Of a DNA stretch of 64,000 nucleotides, positions 25,048-36,317 are shown in pieces. The translations under genes and the position numbers were made by a program. The stretch lies in NCBI RefSeq assembly GCF_900101545.1, contig NZ_FMZU01000010.1:62001-126000 (forward strand), in the 5' to 3' direction. This stretch comes from Variovorax sp. CF079 (GTDB lineage: Bacteria > Pseudomonadota > Gammaproteobacteria > Burkholderiales > Burkholderiaceae_C). The notes beneath the pieces were generated by a model. That model saw nothing but the letters and a program-made list of their open reading frames with translations. It ran no database searches and was not told the origin of the DNA. Each line of letters starts with the position of its first letter. Position 1 is the first letter of the stretch.

Positions 25048-26845
25048 GTTCCTTCAGGAAGCGCTTGCGCAGGCGCACGCTCTTGGGCGTGATCTCGACC
25101 AGTTCGTCGTCCTCGATGAATTCCACGCCGTATTCGAGCGTGAGGTCGATCGGCGGCGTGATCTTGATCGCGTCTTCCTTGCCCGAGACGCGGAAGTTGG
25201 TGAGCTGCTTGGTGCGCGTGGCATTGACCACCAGGTCGTTGTCGCGGCTGTGGATGCCGACGATCATGCCTTCGTAAACCGGGTCGTTCGCCCGCACGAA
25301 CATGCGGCCGCGATCGTCCAGCTTGCCCAGCGCGTAGGTGAAGATCTCGCCGTCGTCCATGGAAATCAGCACGCCGTTCTTGCGGCTGCCGATGTCGCCC
25401 TTGTGCGCCTCGTAGCTGTCGAAGATGTTGGAGATCAGGCCCGAGCCGCGCGTCAGGTTCAGGAACTCGTTGGTGAAGCCGATCAGGCCCCGCGCCGGAA
25501 TGCGGTACTCCAGGCGCACGCGCCCGCGGCCGTCCGGCTCCATGTTGACCAGCTCGCCCTTGCGCTCGCCCAGCGCCTGCATCACGCCGCCCTGGTGCTG
25601 GTCTTCGATGTCGGCGGTCACCAGTTCGATCGGCTCGTGCTTGACGCCATCGACGTCGCGGAACACCACACGCGGCTTGGACACAGCCAGTTCGTAGCCT
25701 TCGCGGCGCATGTTTTCCAGCAGGATGGTCAGGTGGAGTTCGCCGCGGCCCATCACTTCGAAGATGCCCTCCTCGTCGGTTTCCTTGACGCGCAGCGCCA
25801 CGTTGTGCTGCAGCTCCTTCTGCAGGCGGTCCCAGATCTGGCGGCTGGTGACGAACTTGCCTTCGCGGCCGGCCAGCGGGCTGGTGTTGACGCAGAAGTT
25901 CATCGTCAGCGTCGGCTCGTCGACCCTGAGCATGGGCAGCGGCGCCGGATTCACCGGGTCGGTAACGGTCACGCCGATGCCGATGTCGGCAATGCCGTTG
26001 ATCAGCACGATCTCGCCCGGGCCGGCTTCGGTGGCCTGCACGCGTTCCAGGCCCTGGAAAGTCAGCACCTGGTTGACGCGGCCTTTGACGGACTTGCCGT
26101 CCGGACCTTCCATCACGACCACGTCCATCATGGGCTTGATGGTGCCGGCGTTGATGCGACCGACGCCGATGCGGCCCACGAAGGTCGAGAAGTCGAGCGC
26201 GGAGATCTGCAGCTGCAGCGGCGCGGCGGGATCTCCCGCATGGGCCGGCACGTGCTTGAGGATGGTGTCGAACAGGGCCGACATGTCGGGGCCCCACTGC
26301 TCGCCGTGTTCGCCCTCTTCCAGCGACGACCAGCCGTTGATGCCCGAGGCGTAGACCACGGGGAAATCGAGCTGTTCATCCGTCGCGCCGAGCTTGTCGA
26401 ACAGGTCGAAGGCGGCGTTGACCACATAGTCGGGGCGCGCGCCGGGCTTGTCGACCTTGTTCACCACCAGGATGGGCTTCAGACCCAGGGCCAGGGCCTT
26501 CTTGGTCACGAAGCGGGTCTGGGGCATGGGGCCTTCCTGGGCGTCGATCAGCAGCACCACGCCATCCACCATGCTGAGCGCACGCTCCACCTCGCCGCCG
26601 AAGTCGGCGTGGCCGGGGGTGTCGACGATGTTGATGTGCGTGCCCTTCCAGGTCACGGCGCAGTTCTTGGCCAGGATCGTGATGCCACGCTCCTTTTCGA
26701 TGGCGTTGTTGTCCATCACGGTGTCGACCACTTTCTCGTGTTCGGCGAAGGTGCCGGACTGGCGCAGCAGTTGGTCGACCATGGTGGTCTTGCCATGGTC
26801 CACGTGGGCGATGATGGCGATGTTGCGAATCTGGTTGGTGCTCAT
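25013..26845 (-). CDS. typA: Translational GTPase TypA/BipA
   Basis: 610 residues. The GTPase domain begins [20 protein letters not shown] (G1 at about 13-20), with [14 protein letters not shown] as G3 and [11 protein letters not shown] as G4. EF-G-like domains III and V and the TypA-specific C-terminal domain follow. The protein acts in ribosome assembly and stress or cold adaptation. Its ATG overlaps the truB stop by four bases, extending the nusA-infB operon. Confidence 0.96.
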   Translation of the reverse strand: MSTNQIRNIAIIAHVDHGKTTMVDQLLRQSGTFAEHEKVVDTVMDNNAIEKERGITILAKNCAVTWKGTHINIVDTPGHADFGGEVERALSMVDGVVLLIDAQEGPMPQTRFVTKKALALGLKPILVVNKVDKPGARPDYVVNAAFDLFDKLGATDEQLDFPVVYASGINGWSSLEEGEHGEQWGPDMSALFDTILKHVPAHAGDPAAPLQLQISALDFSTFVGRIGVGRINAGTIKPMMDVVVMEGPDGKSVKGRVNQVLTFQGLERVQATEAGPGEIVLINGIADIGIGVTVTDPVNPAPLPMLRVDEPTLTMNFCVNTSPLAGREGKFVTSRQIWDRLQKELQHNVALRVKETDEEGIFEVMGRGELHLTILLENMRREGYELAVSKPRVVFRDVDGVKHEPIELVTADIEDQHQGGVMQALGERKGELVNMEPDGRGRVRLEYRIPARGLIGFTNEFLNLTRGSGLISNIFDSYEAHKGDIGSRKNGVLISMDDGEIFTYALGKLDDRGRMFVRANDPVYEGMIVGIHSRDNDLVVNATRTKQLTNFRVSGKEDAIKITPPIDLTLEYGVEFIEDDELVEITPKSVRLRKRFLKEHERKRASRDTV

Positions 26846-27861
26846 GGTGTCGCTTCGGTCAAAAGTGTCTGCTGGATTTCGATGGGGTTCAGCAAGCGCC
26901 CCGGGATCAGTTCGCCGGCCGTGACGTGCGCCGTGCCGAGGAATGCTCTTTCATCCGTTCGGGCTGAGCTTGTCGACGCCTGCGCCGGCCCTTCGACAAG
27001 CTCAGGGCGAACGGGGGTGTGCGACGGCGCGGGCCCGAAGACGGCGACCTCCGCTGCGTCGGGCCAGTCGCCGCGACGGCGCAGGCCCGAAAGAAAGCGT
27101 GCCGCATCTTCGGCGCCGAGCGTGACGCTCGTGTGGCCGGCCACCAGGGCTTCGGTCGGCAGCAGCCGCGCCAGGCGCTCTTGCTCGCCCATGGCTTCCA
27201 GCGCTTCCAGCGTCACGCATTGCGAGACTTCGAAGCCGCCGGTGGCGATGCGGCGCAAGGCGGTGAGATGGGCGCCGCAACCGAGCGCTTCGCCGATGTC
27301 TTCGCCGAGCGTGCGGATGTAGGTGCCCTTGCTCACGGTTGCGAGGATGCGGATCTGGTCGTCTTCCACGCGGCCGAGCGCCAGCTTGTGGATCGTCACG
27401 TCGCGTGCGGCGCGCTCGACCTCGATGCCATCGCGTGCGTATTCGTAGAGCGCCTTGCCGTCCTTCTTGAGCGCGCTGTGCATCGGCGGCACCTGGCGGA
27501 TCGGACCGGTGAATTGCGCTTCGACGCGCACCAGGTCCTCGGCCGTCACGGCCACGGGACGCTCGGCGATCACCCCGCCTTCGGCATCGCCCGTGGAGGT
27601 CTTGATGCCGAGCCGCGCGGTCGCCTCATAGGTCTTGTCGGCATCGAGATGCAGCTGGCTGAACTTGGTCGCCGCGCCGAAGCACAGCGGCAGCACGCCG
27701 CTCGCGAGCGGATCGAGGGTGCCCGTGTGGCCTGCCTTTTCGGCGCGCAGCAGCCATTTGGCCTTCTGCAAGGCCTGGTTGCTGGAAAGACCCAGCGGCT
27801 TGTCGAGCAGCAGCACCCCGTGCACAGGGCGCCTCTGCACCCGTGTGCGTGGCGCGTTCAT
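26842..27861 (-). CDS. truB: tRNA pseudouridine(55) synthase TruB with in-frame repeat insertion
   Basis: 339 residues, longer than many TruB proteins. It makes pseudouridine 55 in tRNA. The N-terminal core is conserved: [28 protein letters not shown] with the catalytic Asp, and [13 protein letters not shown]. Residues about 283-303 ([19 protein letters not shown]) come from a dispersed inverted repeat inserted in frame in the C-terminal region, with conserved sequence resuming as [17 protein letters not shown]. The enzyme is probably active because the insertion lies outside the catalytic core. It lies two bases downstream of rbfA. Confidence 0.94.
   Translation of the reverse strand: MNAPRTRVQRRPVHGVLLLDKPLGLSSNQALQKAKWLLRAEKAGHTGTLDPLASGVLPLCFGAATKFSQLHLDADKTYEATARLGIKTSTGDAEGGVIAERPVAVTAEDLVRVEAQFTGPIRQVPPMHSALKKDGKALYEYARDGIEVERAARDVTIHKLALGRVEDDQIRILATVSKGTYIRTLGEDIGEALGCGAHLTALRRIATGGFEVSQCVTLEALEAMGEQERLARLLPTEALVAGHTSVTLGAEDAARFLSGLRRRGDWPDAAEVAVFGPAPSHTPVRPELVEGPAQASTSSARTDERAFLGTAHVTAGELIPGRLLNPIEIQQTLLTEATP
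26955..27014. repeat. Dispersed inverted repeat inside truB
   Basis: CCGTTCGGGCTGAGCTTGTC plus GA (26955-26976) pairs with TCGACAAGCTCAGGGCGAAC plus GG (26993-27014), 20 of 22 positions, around a 16-bp loop. This is the widespread TTCGACAAGCTCAGGGCGAACG-type element of proteobacterial genomes, here read in frame within truB. Confidence 0.8.
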
Positions 27862-27863
27862 CT

Positions 27864-28235
27864 TCAGTCGTCTTTGGAACGTGAAGCGACGGCCTGCGCA
27901 ATCAGCGCATTCATGTCGGCGGCGCGCTCGGTCGTGCGGTCGAACTGGAAATGCAGCGTGGGCACGGTGTGGATGTGCAGGCGCTTGAAGAGGCCGTTGC
28001 GCAGGAAGCCCGCGGCCTGGTTCAGCGCTTCGGTGGTTTCCACCGGGTCGCCGACGAGCAGGCTGAAGAAGACCTTCGCATGCGCGTAGTCGGGCGTGAC
28101 CTCGACCGCCTGGATCGTGACCATGCCCACCCGCGGATCCTTCAACTCGCGCGCGATCAACTCCGTCAGATCGCGCTGGATCTGATCGGCGACCTTGAAG
28201 GCGCGGTTTGGGGCAGCGGCTTTTCTCTTGGGCAT
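27864..28235 (-). CDS. rbfA: Ribosome-binding factor A
   Basis: 123 residues. RbfA binds the immature 30S subunit and helps 16S rRNA 5'-end maturation and cold adaptation. The KH-like fold is evident: [28 protein letters not shown] near the start, [14 protein letters not shown] in the middle, and [14 protein letters not shown] at the end. It lies between infB and truB in the conserved order. Confidence 0.95.
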   Translation of the reverse strand: MPKRKAAAPNRAFKVADQIQRDLTELIARELKDPRVGMVTIQAVEVTPDYAHAKVFFSLLVGDPVETTEALNQAAGFLRNGLFKRLHIHTVPTLHFQFDRTTERAADMNALIAQAVASRSKDD

Positions 28236-28256
28236 GGCCAGGGTCGCATCGGGCGC

Positions 28257-31172
28257 TTACAGCGTCCGGGCGATTTCCTTGATCTCGAAGAACTCCAGCT
28301 GATCACCTTCCTTGATGTCGTTGTAGTTCTTGAGCTTGATACCGCACTCGAAGCCTTCGCGCACTTCGCGCACGTCGTCCTTCAGGCGCTTGATCGAGTC
28401 GATCTCGCCGGTGTAGACGACCACGTTGTCGCGCAGCAGGCGGAAATGCGCGCTGCGGTTGACCGAACCCGCGGTGACCATACAGCCCGCGACCGTACCG
28501 ATCTTGGACGCCACGAAGACGGTGCGGATCTCGGCCGAGCCGATGACCTCTTCGCGCCGCTCCGGTGCCAGCATGCCGGCCATCGCCGTCTTCAGCTCGT
28601 CGACAGCGTCATAGATGATGCTGTAGTAGCTGATGCCGACGTTGTTGCCTTCGGCCAGCTTGCGCGCACCGGCATCGGCGCGCACGTTGAAGCCGATGAC
28701 CATGGCCTTGGAGGCGATCGCGAGGTTGATGTCCGACTCGCTGATGCCGCCCACCGCGGCGTACACGACCTGCACCTTGACCTCGTCGTTCGAGAGCTTG
28801 AGCAGGGACTGCGCGAGCGCTTCCTGCGAACCCTGCACGTCGGCCTTGATGATGATCGGCACCATCTTGACTTCGCCGGCGCTCAGGTCCGAGAACATGT
28901 TCTCGAACTTGGCAGCCTGCTGCTTGGCCAGCTTGGTGTTGCGGAACTTGCCCGCACGGTAGGTCGCGATCTCGCGCGCGCGGCGCTCATCGCCCATCAC
29001 CATGAACTCGTCGCCGGCCTGCGGCACTTCGGTCAGACCCTGGATCTCGACCGGGATCGAGGGGCCGGCCGTCTTGATGGTCTTGCCGTCCTCGTCGAGC
29101 ATGGCGCGCACGCGGCCAAAGGTCGAGCCGGCCAGCACCACGTCGCCGGTCTTGAGCGTGCCGGACTGCACCAGCACGGTGGCGACCGGGCCGCGGCCCT
29201 TGTCGAGCTGCGCTTCGATGACCAGGCCCTTGGCCGCGGCATCCACCGGCGCCTTGAGTTCCAGCACTTCGGCCTGCAGCAGCACCTGTTCGAGCAGGTT
29301 GTCGACGCCCTGCCCGGTCTTGGCGGAGACCGGGACGAAGGGCGTATCGCCGCCGTACTCTTCGGGCACCACTTCCTCGGCCACCAGCTCCTGCTTGACG
29401 CGCTCGAGGTTGGCATCGGCCTTGTCGATCTTGTTGATCGCGACCACGATCGGCACACCCGCCGCTTTCGCGTGCTTGATGGCTTCCTTGGTCTGGGGCA
29501 TGACGCCGTCGTCCGCCGCCACCACCAGGATCACGATGTCGGTGGCCTGCGCACCGCGGGCACGCATGGCGGTGAAGGCCTCGTGGCCCGGGGTGTCGAG
29601 GAAGGACACCATGCCACGCTCCGTCTGGACGTGGTAGGCACCGATGTGCTGCGTGATGCCGCCGGCTTCCCCCGCGGCGACCTTGGCGCGGCGGATGTAG
29701 TCGAGCAGCGAGGTCTTGCCATGGTCGACGTGGCCCATGACGGTCACGACCGGTGCGCGCGGCAGCGCTTCGGCGTTCTGCGCAGACACGTCCTCGTCGG
29801 TGAAGGCTTCCGGATCGTCCAGCGCGGCGACCACCGCGGTATGGCCCATGTCCTCCACGATGATCATCGCGGTGTCCTGGTCCAGCGACTGGTTGATGGT
29901 CGCCATCTGGCCGAGCTTCATCAGTTGCTTGATGACTTCCGACGCCTTGACGGCCATCTTGTGCGCGAGTTCCGAGACCGTGATGGTTTCGGGCACGTGC
30001 ACTTCGAGCACGCGCGCCTCCACCGGCGCGGCCTGCACGCGTTCTTCCTGGCCTCCGCGGTCGTTGCCGCGGCGCCCGCGCGGGCCCCCGCGCCAGTTGC
30101 CGCGGCCGACACCGCCGCTGGCATCGCCGCGGGTCTTGATTTCCTTCTTCTTGGCCGTGTCGCCGGCCCAGCTCGACGAGAGCTTGGCCGACTTGACTTC
30201 CTTGCCGGCGCCGGCGGCGCCGGGTGCCGTCGTGCCGGGCGCAGCCGGCGCCGCCGTGCGGGCGGCGGGCGTGGCCGGCTTGTGCAGCGTTCCCTTGACC
30301 GCGGCCTTGGCTTCAGGCGCAGGCTTTTCGGGTGCCTTGTGCGGCACCAGCACGCGCGCCGGTGCATTCATCATGGCGCGGATGGCTTCCGCCTCGGCCA
30401 GGGCCTTGCGGCGGCGCTCGTCGAGGTCCTTGGCGCGCACGGCTTCCTCGTCGGCACGGGCCTTCGATTCGGCAGCCGCCTTGGCCTTGGCGTCTTCCTT
30501 GACCTGGGCGGCGGCAGCCTCGGCAGCGGCCTTGCGGTTGCTCACCGCCGGTGCTTCCTCGGGCGCTTCGGGCGCACCTTCGGTCACGGTGGCGGGCTTC
30601 TCCGCGGCCTTCTTGCTGCGGGCAGCCTTGGCTTCCTGCTCGGCCTGTTCGGCGCGCTCGATCTTTTCGCGTTCGCGCGCTTCGGTTTCCTCGCGCAGGC
30701 GACGCTTCTCGACCAGTTCTTCTTCCTGGCGGCGGATCAGTTCGGCCTGGCGGCGCGCTTCCTCCTCGCGGCGTGCGAGTTCGGCTTCGTCGATGCGCGG
30801 CGCGGCGGGCGCGGCGGCGGCCGGCGCCTCGGCCGGCTGCTGCGCCGGCTCGGGCGTGGCCGGGTGGCCCTCGTCGCGCTGGATGAAGGTGCGCTTCTTG
30901 CGCACCTCGACCTGGATCGTGCGCGCGCGGCCGGTGGCGTCGGCCTGCTTGATCTCGCTGGTCGACTTCTTGGTCAGCGTGATCTTCTTGCGCTCGGGCT
31001 CGACCGTGCCGTGGCTGGCCTTCAGGAAGCCGAGCAGGCGCTGCTTGTCGGCCTCGGTGAGCGCGTCGGTCGGGGCGGCCTTGGCCACCCCCGCGCTCTT
31101 GAGCTGGTCAAGCAGGATTTCGGGAGTCTTCTTGAGCTCGTTCGCGAACTCGGCGACAGTGGTACTGGACAT
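28257..31172 (-). CDS. infB: Translation initiation factor IF-2
   Basis: 971 residues. IF-2 delivers initiator fMet-tRNA to the 30S subunit and promotes subunit joining. The N-terminal ~380 residues comprise a small IF2_N motif ([21 protein letters not shown]) and a long Ala/Glu/Lys-rich linker, typical of large betaproteobacterial IF-2. The G domain begins [20 protein letters not shown] near residue 478, with [11 protein letters not shown] and [12 protein letters not shown]. The C-terminal fMet-tRNA-binding domain (domain C2) is complete. It is 24 bp downstream of nusA. Confidence 0.97.
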   Translation of the reverse strand: MSSTTVAEFANELKKTPEILLDQLKSAGVAKAAPTDALTEADKQRLLGFLKASHGTVEPERKKITLTKKSTSEIKQADATGRARTIQVEVRKKRTFIQRDEGHPATPEPAQQPAEAPAAAAPAAPRIDEAELARREEEARRQAELIRRQEEELVEKRRLREETEAREREKIERAEQAEQEAKAARSKKAAEKPATVTEGAPEAPEEAPAVSNRKAAAEAAAAQVKEDAKAKAAAESKARADEEAVRAKDLDERRRKALAEAEAIRAMMNAPARVLVPHKAPEKPAPEAKAAVKGTLHKPATPAARTAAPAAPGTTAPGAAGAGKEVKSAKLSSSWAGDTAKKKEIKTRGDASGGVGRGNWRGGPRGRRGNDRGGQEERVQAAPVEARVLEVHVPETITVSELAHKMAVKASEVIKQLMKLGQMATINQSLDQDTAMIIVEDMGHTAVVAALDDPEAFTDEDVSAQNAEALPRAPVVTVMGHVDHGKTSLLDYIRRAKVAAGEAGGITQHIGAYHVQTERGMVSFLDTPGHEAFTAMRARGAQATDIVILVVAADDGVMPQTKEAIKHAKAAGVPIVVAINKIDKADANLERVKQELVAEEVVPEEYGGDTPFVPVSAKTGQGVDNLLEQVLLQAEVLELKAPVDAAAKGLVIEAQLDKGRGPVATVLVQSGTLKTGDVVLAGSTFGRVRAMLDEDGKTIKTAGPSIPVEIQGLTEVPQAGDEFMVMGDERRAREIATYRAGKFRNTKLAKQQAAKFENMFSDLSAGEVKMVPIIIKADVQGSQEALAQSLLKLSNDEVKVQVVYAAVGGISESDINLAIASKAMVIGFNVRADAGARKLAEGNNVGISYYSIIYDAVDELKTAMAGMLAPERREEVIGSAEIRTVFVASKIGTVAGCMVTAGSVNRSAHFRLLRDNVVVYTGEIDSIKRLKDDVREVREGFECGIKLKNYNDIKEGDQLEFFEIKEIARTL

Positions 31173-31196
31173 ATTGGTTTCGTGCCTCCATGACCG

Positions 31197-32681
31197 TCAC
31201 TCTTGGCCTGCGAACCAGTGTTCGCGGGCTTTCAAGATCAGGTGCTTGGCGTCATCGGCGCTCTGGCCGGTGATCTCGGTGAGTTCATCGACCGCAAGGT
31301 CGGCCAGGTCGTCGCGGGTGTGCACACCCGCCTCGGCCAGTTTCGGAATGAGTTCAGGATCGAGTCCTTCGAGGTCGCGCAAATTCTGCGAGACGCTCTC
31401 GACGTTCTCTTCCCTGGCGATTTCCATCGTGAGGAGCGCATCCTTGGCGCGCGAGCGCAGCTCGTTGATCGTGTCCTCGTCGAAGCTCTCGATCTCGAGC
31501 AGCTCGGAAATCGGCACGTAGGCCACTTCTTCCAGGCTGGTGAAGCCCTCGGAAATCAGGATGTCGGCGATTTCCTCGTCGACGTCGAGCTTCTCCATGA
31601 AGAGCTTGCGGCTGGCGTCGGTTTCGCTCGCCTGCTTCTGGGCCGACTCGTTGGCGTCCATGATGTTGATCTTCCAGCCGGTCAGGTCGGAGGCAAGCCT
31701 CACGTTCTGGCCGCCGCGGCCGATCGCGATCGCGAGGTTTTCCTCGTCGACCACCACGTCCATCGCATGCTTTTCCTCGTCGACCACGATCGACGACACG
31801 TTGGCCGGCGCGAGCGCGCCGATCACGAACTGGGCCGGGTCTTCGCTCCACAGCACGATGTCGACGCGTTCGCCGGCAAGCTCGTTGGTGACCGCGTTGA
31901 CGCGCGTGCCGCGCACGCCGACGCAGGTGCCGATGGGGTCGACCCGCTTGTCGTGCGAGAGCACGGCGATCTTGGCGCGCGATCCGGGGTCGCGGGCGCA
32001 GCTCTTGATCTCGAGCAGGCCTTGCTCGATCTCGGGCACTTCCTGGCGGAACAGCTCGATCATGAACTCGGGCGCCGCGCGCGACAGGATGATCGGCGCG
32101 CCGCGCAGCGTGAGGTCGACCTCCATGATCATGGCCCGCACGCGATCGCCGTTGCGCAGGTTTTCCTTGGCGATCATCTCGCTGCGGCGCAGCCGCCCTT
32201 CGACGCGGCCGGCCTCGACGATGATGTCGCCCTTGTCCAGCCGCTTGACGGTGCCGGTGAAGATCTTCTCGCCGCGCGACATGAAGTCGTTGAGCAGCAT
32301 TTCGCGCTCGGCGTCACGGATCTTCTGCAGGATCACCTGCTTGGCCGCCATCGCGCCGATGCGGCCGATCGGCACCGATTCCACCGATTCCTCGATGTAC
32401 TCGTCGACCTCGATGTCGGGCATCTCTTCCTTGGCTTCGAACAGCAGGATTTCCTGGTCGGGCAGCTGCAAGCCGGCCTCGTCGGGCACCACGTGCCAGC
32501 GGCGGAAGGTCTCATAGTCGCCGCTGTCGCGATCGACCGCGACGCGGATGTCCACGTCGCCCTGGTAGAGCTTCTTGGTGGCTTGCGCCAGGGCAGACTC
32601 GACCGCGCCGAAAACCACGTCGCGTTCGACGTTCTTCTCGCGCGAGATCGCATCCACCAACATCAACATTTCGCGATTCAT
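31197..32681 (-). CDS. nusA: Transcription termination/antitermination protein NusA
   Basis: 494 residues from the ATG at 32681, preceded by AAGGAG; an upstream in-frame ATG at 32702 overlaps the rimP stop and is less likely. Domains in order: N-terminal RNA polymerase-binding domain ([17 protein letters not shown]), S1 ([18 protein letters not shown]), KH1/KH2 ([31 protein letters not shown]), and two acidic C-terminal repeats. It modulates pausing, termination and antitermination. It lies between rimP and infB in the conserved operon. Confidence 0.96.
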   Translation of the reverse strand: MNREMLMLVDAISREKNVERDVVFGAVESALAQATKKLYQGDVDIRVAVDRDSGDYETFRRWHVVPDEAGLQLPDQEILLFEAKEEMPDIEVDEYIEESVESVPIGRIGAMAAKQVILQKIRDAEREMLLNDFMSRGEKIFTGTVKRLDKGDIIVEAGRVEGRLRRSEMIAKENLRNGDRVRAMIMEVDLTLRGAPIILSRAAPEFMIELFRQEVPEIEQGLLEIKSCARDPGSRAKIAVLSHDKRVDPIGTCVGVRGTRVNAVTNELAGERVDIVLWSEDPAQFVIGALAPANVSSIVVDEEKHAMDVVVDEENLAIAIGRGGQNVRLASDLTGWKINIMDANESAQKQASETDASRKLFMEKLDVDEEIADILISEGFTSLEEVAYVPISELLEIESFDEDTINELRSRAKDALLTMEIAREENVESVSQNLRDLEGLDPELIPKLAEAGVHTRDDLADLAVDELTEITGQSADDAKHLILKAREHWFAGQE

Positions 32682-32698
32682 GCCACCACTCTCCTTGT

Positions 32699-33307
32699 TC
32701 ATTCCGACACCGTCGTGTCGGGTTTGGGCCTGCGCCCCTTGAAATCCACTATCGGCGCAAGCCGCGCCTCGCGCAGCTCGTCCAATGCAAAACCCAGCGC
32801 CTGCAGGGGTGCAGGCGCGCGCTTCTTGCTGATCTTCTGACCGGGCTTCGGCTCAGGTGCATCGCTCCAGACGATCTGCCACCCCTGCGAGCCATCGGCC
32901 CCTGCGACCCGCTCCAGCGTGCCGCGAAACTTCTTGCGATTGGCCGCCACCTGGCCGGCCGCCGCCGCGCCCATGGGCGCCTTCAGCGTGATGTCGATCA
33001 CCTCGCCTGCGAAACGTTCGAAATCCTGCTCATTGCGCAGCGGTCGGTCAATACCCGGCGAGGACACCTCGAGCCGCTTGTAGTCGACGCCGTCCACCTC
33101 GAGCGCGAACTGCAGCTGGCGGGTGACCTTCTCGCAGTCTTCGACGGTGACGAAAGGCTCCGGCGCACCGGCTGCAGTCTCAGAAATGGGGCCGCTCCAG
33201 GGCAAATCAATCGTCACGCGCAGCAGTCCTCCAGCCGAGCGTTCGATCTCGACCAGGTCGTAGCCGAGCCCGGCCACGGTTTGTTCCACTGTCTGCTGCA
33301 ATGCCAC
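32699..33307 (-). CDS. rimP: Ribosome maturation factor RimP
   Basis: 202 residues, longer than the ~150 of E. coli because of an insert before the second domain and a C-terminal tail. RimP acts in 30S subunit maturation. Family segments are [20 protein letters not shown] at the N-terminus and [21 protein letters not shown], the hallmark RimP motif. It is first in the rimP-nusA-infB-rbfA-truB-typA operon. The promoter should lie in 33308-33392, between this start and the terminator of the MFS gene. Confidence 0.95.
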   Translation of the reverse strand: MALQQTVEQTVAGLGYDLVEIERSAGGLLRVTIDLPWSGPISETAAGAPEPFVTVEDCEKVTRQLQFALEVDGVDYKRLEVSSPGIDRPLRNEQDFERFAGEVIDITLKAPMGAAAAGQVAANRKKFRGTLERVAGADGSQGWQIVWSDAPEPKPGQKISKKRAPAPLQALGFALDELREARLAPIVDFKGRRPKPDTTVSE

Positions 33308-33392
33308 GTGTCTTTATGCGCCTTCTGGTGTGCCCCCGATGCCGCCCCCCGCCTGCCTGCCTGCGGCATCGAGAAATGCTTCGACCAATAAA

Positions 33393-33419
33393 AAACGGGC
33401 GGTGAGTACCCGCCCGTTT
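33393..33419 (-). terminator. Rho-independent terminator downstream of the MFS gene
   Basis: AAACGGGCGG (33393-33402) pairs with CCGCCCGTTT (33410-33419). Read on the minus strand, the stem is followed by a run of six T residues, so it terminates transcription from the MFS gene (stop at 33469) ahead of the rimP operon. Confidence 0.82.
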
Positions 33420-33468
33420 GGTCGTGAGCCTCGAATTATATGCCAAACACGTGTAAGAACGTCGGTTT

Positions 33469-34674
33469 CTAGGTGGTCAAAGCGCCTTCCGGCCGCTGCG
33501 ACCGCCACCAGACCAGCGCAAAAAGCAAGGCACCAACCGCCAGCACCGCCGCAGCCACCAAAAGCGGCACCGTGAACGAGCCGGTGCGCTGCGCCAGCGG
33601 CGCCGCAAACAGAGGCCCGAGGATCTGGCCGACGCCGTAGGAAGCCGTTGCATAGCCGATCAGCCCGGCCGCGGCGTTGCCGCGCAGCCGCCGCGCATCC
33701 CGCATCGCGAACAGGGTGATGGTGGTGAAAGGCATACCCAGCAGCAGGCTGCCCAGGGTGAAGCCGATGATGGTGGGCCAGGCTACGGAAAGCACGACGC
33801 CCAGCGCCTGCAGCGCATAGGCGATCGCCAGCAGCAGCCGGTTGTCCCAGTGGACCGGCGCCCGCGCACCGATCAGGGCGCCCGGAACGATCGCCAGGCC
33901 GAACAGGGGCCAGAAAAAATCGGGCCAGGGCGAGCCCGGCAAGGCCTGGCGCGCGATCACCGGGAGGAAGGTCGCCGTGATGATGTAACCGAAGCCCGCC
34001 AGGCCGTAGAGCCCGACCAGCCAGCGCGCATCGTTGCGCGCGGCGGCCGATTCAGCCTCACTCGGTGCCGCGGCGGTGGCGGCCGGCGACGCTGCGTGCG
34101 CGCTTTCGCCGTCGCTGAAGATGCGCCAGATCACGGCGATCAAGACCAGCGACAGCAGGCCCAAGCCAATCCAGCCGGCCTCCGAGCCCCAGCGCCCCAC
34201 TGCGCCGCCCACCAGACCGGTGACCGCAATGCCGACGCCCGGCCCGGCGTAGATCACGCCCTGCAGCGTCGGGGCGCCCGTTTCCGCCAGCCTCCGCAGG
34301 CCCCAGCCGGAGGCGAAGACGAAGGTCCAGGCGCTCATAACGCCGGCCGCCGTCCGCAGCACGCCCCAGACGCTGAAGTTGTCCCACAGGCCCATGCCGA
34401 GCAGCAGCGCCGCGGTGGCGACCAGCGCTCCGCGGACCATCGTGGCCGGCTTGAGCCGGATCGCCGCGCAGGACAGCGCGCCGACGAAGTAGCCGAGGTA
34501 GTTGAGCGAAGCCAGCACCCCACCCGCCTGCAGATCCAGCTTGCCCTCGTGCAGCATGATCGGCAGCATGGGCGTGAAGGCGAAGCGGCCCAGCCCCATC
34601 GCCACCGCCAGGCTCACCATGCAGGCGAGCGCTGCGCGCCAGGCGCCGCGCCGGTCGCTTCCGATCGCCGACAT
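33469..34674 (-). CDS. YbfB/YjiJ-family MFS transporter
   Basis: 401 residues with about twelve hydrophobic segments. The start region (LAVAMGLGRFAFTPMLPIML) and LASLNYLGYFVGAL are typical of the YbfB/YjiJ group. These are inner-membrane permeases of uncharacterised substrate. A short charged loop in the middle (about residues 205-230, Ser/Ala/Glu rich) separates the two six-helix halves. It follows yejF by 20 bp and may be cotranscribed with the Yej transporter. A clear terminator follows. Confidence 0.84.
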   Translation of the reverse strand: MSAIGSDRRGAWRAALACMVSLAVAMGLGRFAFTPMLPIMLHEGKLDLQAGGVLASLNYLGYFVGALSCAAIRLKPATMVRGALVATAALLLGMGLWDNFSVWGVLRTAAGVMSAWTFVFASGWGLRRLAETGAPTLQGVIYAGPGVGIAVTGLVGGAVGRWGSEAGWIGLGLLSLVLIAVIWRIFSDGESAHAASPAATAAAPSEAESAAARNDARWLVGLYGLAGFGYIITATFLPVIARQALPGSPWPDFFWPLFGLAIVPGALIGARAPVHWDNRLLLAIAYALQALGVVLSVAWPTIIGFTLGSLLLGMPFTTITLFAMRDARRLRGNAAAGLIGYATASYGVGQILGPLFAAPLAQRTGSFTVPLLVAAAVLAVGALLFALVWWRSQRPEGALTT

Positions 34675-34694
34675 TTCGTGCTCTCCGTCTTTCT

Positions 34695-36317
34695 CTAATC
34701 TGCCAGCGCTGCAGCGACCAGCTTCTGCGTGTAGGGATGTTCGGGCGCATCGAGCACGCGCTCGACGCCGCCCGATTCGAGGATCGCACCGTCCTTCATC
34801 ACGATGACCTGGTGCGCCATCGCGCGGATCACCTCGACGTCGTGCGTGATCAGCAGATAGCTCAAGCCGCGCTCACGCTGCAGTCGCTGCAGCAGACCCA
34901 GCACCTGTTTCTGGATCGTGACATCGAGCGCGCTGGTGGGCTCGTCGAGCACCAGCAGCTTCGGGTCGACGATCAGCGCCCGCGCGATCGCCAGACGCTG
35001 GCGCTGTCCGCCCGAGAACTCGTGCGGATAGCGGTCGAGCAGCGAGGGGAACTGCGCCTCGCTCAGGCCCACGTCGGCCAGCGCGGCCAGTGCGCGCGTG
35101 CGCCGGGCCGCGGTGTCGAGGCCTGGCGCGTGCACCGTCAGGCCTTCACCGACGATCTGTTCGACCGTCATGCGCGGGGAGAGCGACGAGAACGGATCCT
35201 GGAACACGACCTGCATCTGGCGGCGCAGCGCGCGGTCGCTCGCGCCGCCGGCATTCCAGCGCTGGCCGGCAACGCCGAGGCTTCCGCCGTACTTGAGCAG
35301 ACCGAGCGCGGCGAGCGCAAGGGTGGATTTGCCCGAGCCCGATTCGCCGACGACACCCAGCGTCTCGCCCTGCGCAATGCGGAAATCGGCGCCCTGCACC
35401 GCCACGAACTCGCCCTTGCGGAACCAGCCGGCCACCCCGGGCCGCGAGACCGGATAGCTGACGCGCAGCGCCTTGGCTTCGAGCACCGGTGGCGCACTCT
35501 TCGCCTCCGCGGGAACGGGCGGCACGTCGCGCGTCGGCCGGCTGTCGATCAGCTTGCGGGTGTAGGCATGCTGCGGCGCGCCGAACACGGTCGAAACGGC
35601 GCCCTGCTCGACGATGTGGCCGTCCTCCATGACCGCCACGCGGTCGGCGAAGCGGTGCACCAGGTTGAGGTCGTGCGTGATCAGCAGCACGGCCATGTGG
35701 TGCTTGCGCTGCAACTCGGCCAGCAGTTCGAGGATCTGCGCGCGCACCGTGACATCGAGTGCGGTGGTCGGCTCGTCGGCCAGGAGCAGGCGCGGCTTGC
35801 AGGCCAGCGCCATCGCGATCATCGCGCGCTGGCGCTGGCCGCCCGAGAGCTGGTGCGGGAACGCCCTCGCCCGCCGCGCCGGTTCCGGAATGCCGGTGTC
35901 GGCCAGCAACTGCACGGCGGCTTCCTGCGCGGCGCGCGCCGGCATGCCTTCGTGCAGCTCGAGTACCTCGGCGATCTGGTCGCCCACGGTGTAGAGCGCG
36001 TTGAGCGCGGTCATCGGCTCCTGGAAGATCATCGCGATCTCCTTGCCACGGATGCCGCGCAGTCGGGCTTCCGGCAGCGACAGCAGCTCGCGTGTTGCAC
36101 CTCCGCCCTCCCCGCCGGCAAAGCTTGCGGCACCCGAGATATCGGCGTTCTGCACCAGCCGCAGCAGGCTCAGCGCCGTGACGGTCTTGCCCGAACCCGA
36201 TTCGCCGACCAGCGCCAGCTTTTCGCCTTCAGCGATGGCGAAGTCGATGCCGTGCACGACCTCCTTGCCGCCGAAGGCGACGCGCAATCCGCGGACGTCC
36301 AGAAGTGGCCGGTTCAT
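34695..36317 (-). CDS. yejF: Oligopeptide-type ABC transporter, fused double ATP-binding protein
   Basis: 540 residues from the ATG at 36317, which overlaps the yejE stop by four bases. Two complete nucleotide-binding domains are fused: first Walker A GESGSGKTVTALSL with signature LSGGQRQRAMIAMAL and LLLADEPTTALD; second GESGSGKSTLALAAL with FSGGQRQRLAIARAL and LLVLDEPTSALD. This matches YejF, the energising subunit of a peptide importer (microcin C uptake in E. coli). It is the last Yej gene. Confidence 0.94.
   Translation of the reverse strand: MNRPLLDVRGLRVAFGGKEVVHGIDFAIAEGEKLALVGESGSGKTVTALSLLRLVQNADISGAASFAGGEGGGATRELLSLPEARLRGIRGKEIAMIFQEPMTALNALYTVGDQIAEVLELHEGMPARAAQEAAVQLLADTGIPEPARRARAFPHQLSGGQRQRAMIAMALACKPRLLLADEPTTALDVTVRAQILELLAELQRKHHMAVLLITHDLNLVHRFADRVAVMEDGHIVEQGAVSTVFGAPQHAYTRKLIDSRPTRDVPPVPAEAKSAPPVLEAKALRVSYPVSRPGVAGWFRKGEFVAVQGADFRIAQGETLGVVGESGSGKSTLALAALGLLKYGGSLGVAGQRWNAGGASDRALRRQMQVVFQDPFSSLSPRMTVEQIVGEGLTVHAPGLDTAARRTRALAALADVGLSEAQFPSLLDRYPHEFSGGQRQRLAIARALIVDPKLLVLDEPTSALDVTIQKQVLGLLQRLQRERGLSYLLITHDVEVIRAMAHQVIVMKDGAILESGGVERVLDAPEHPYTQKLVAAALAD

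Noticed and set aside
27951..31193. Very long plus-strand open frame (over 1000 codons) opposite infB and rbfA
   Set aside because: It is antisense to well-conserved infB and rbfA and arises from GC-rich codon bias; its product is His/Asp/Arg-rich without recognisable domains.
32682..32702. Upstream start for nusA overlapping the rimP stop
   Set aside because: AAGGAG lies between the two ATGs at the right distance for the second, and known NusA proteins begin at the second Met.
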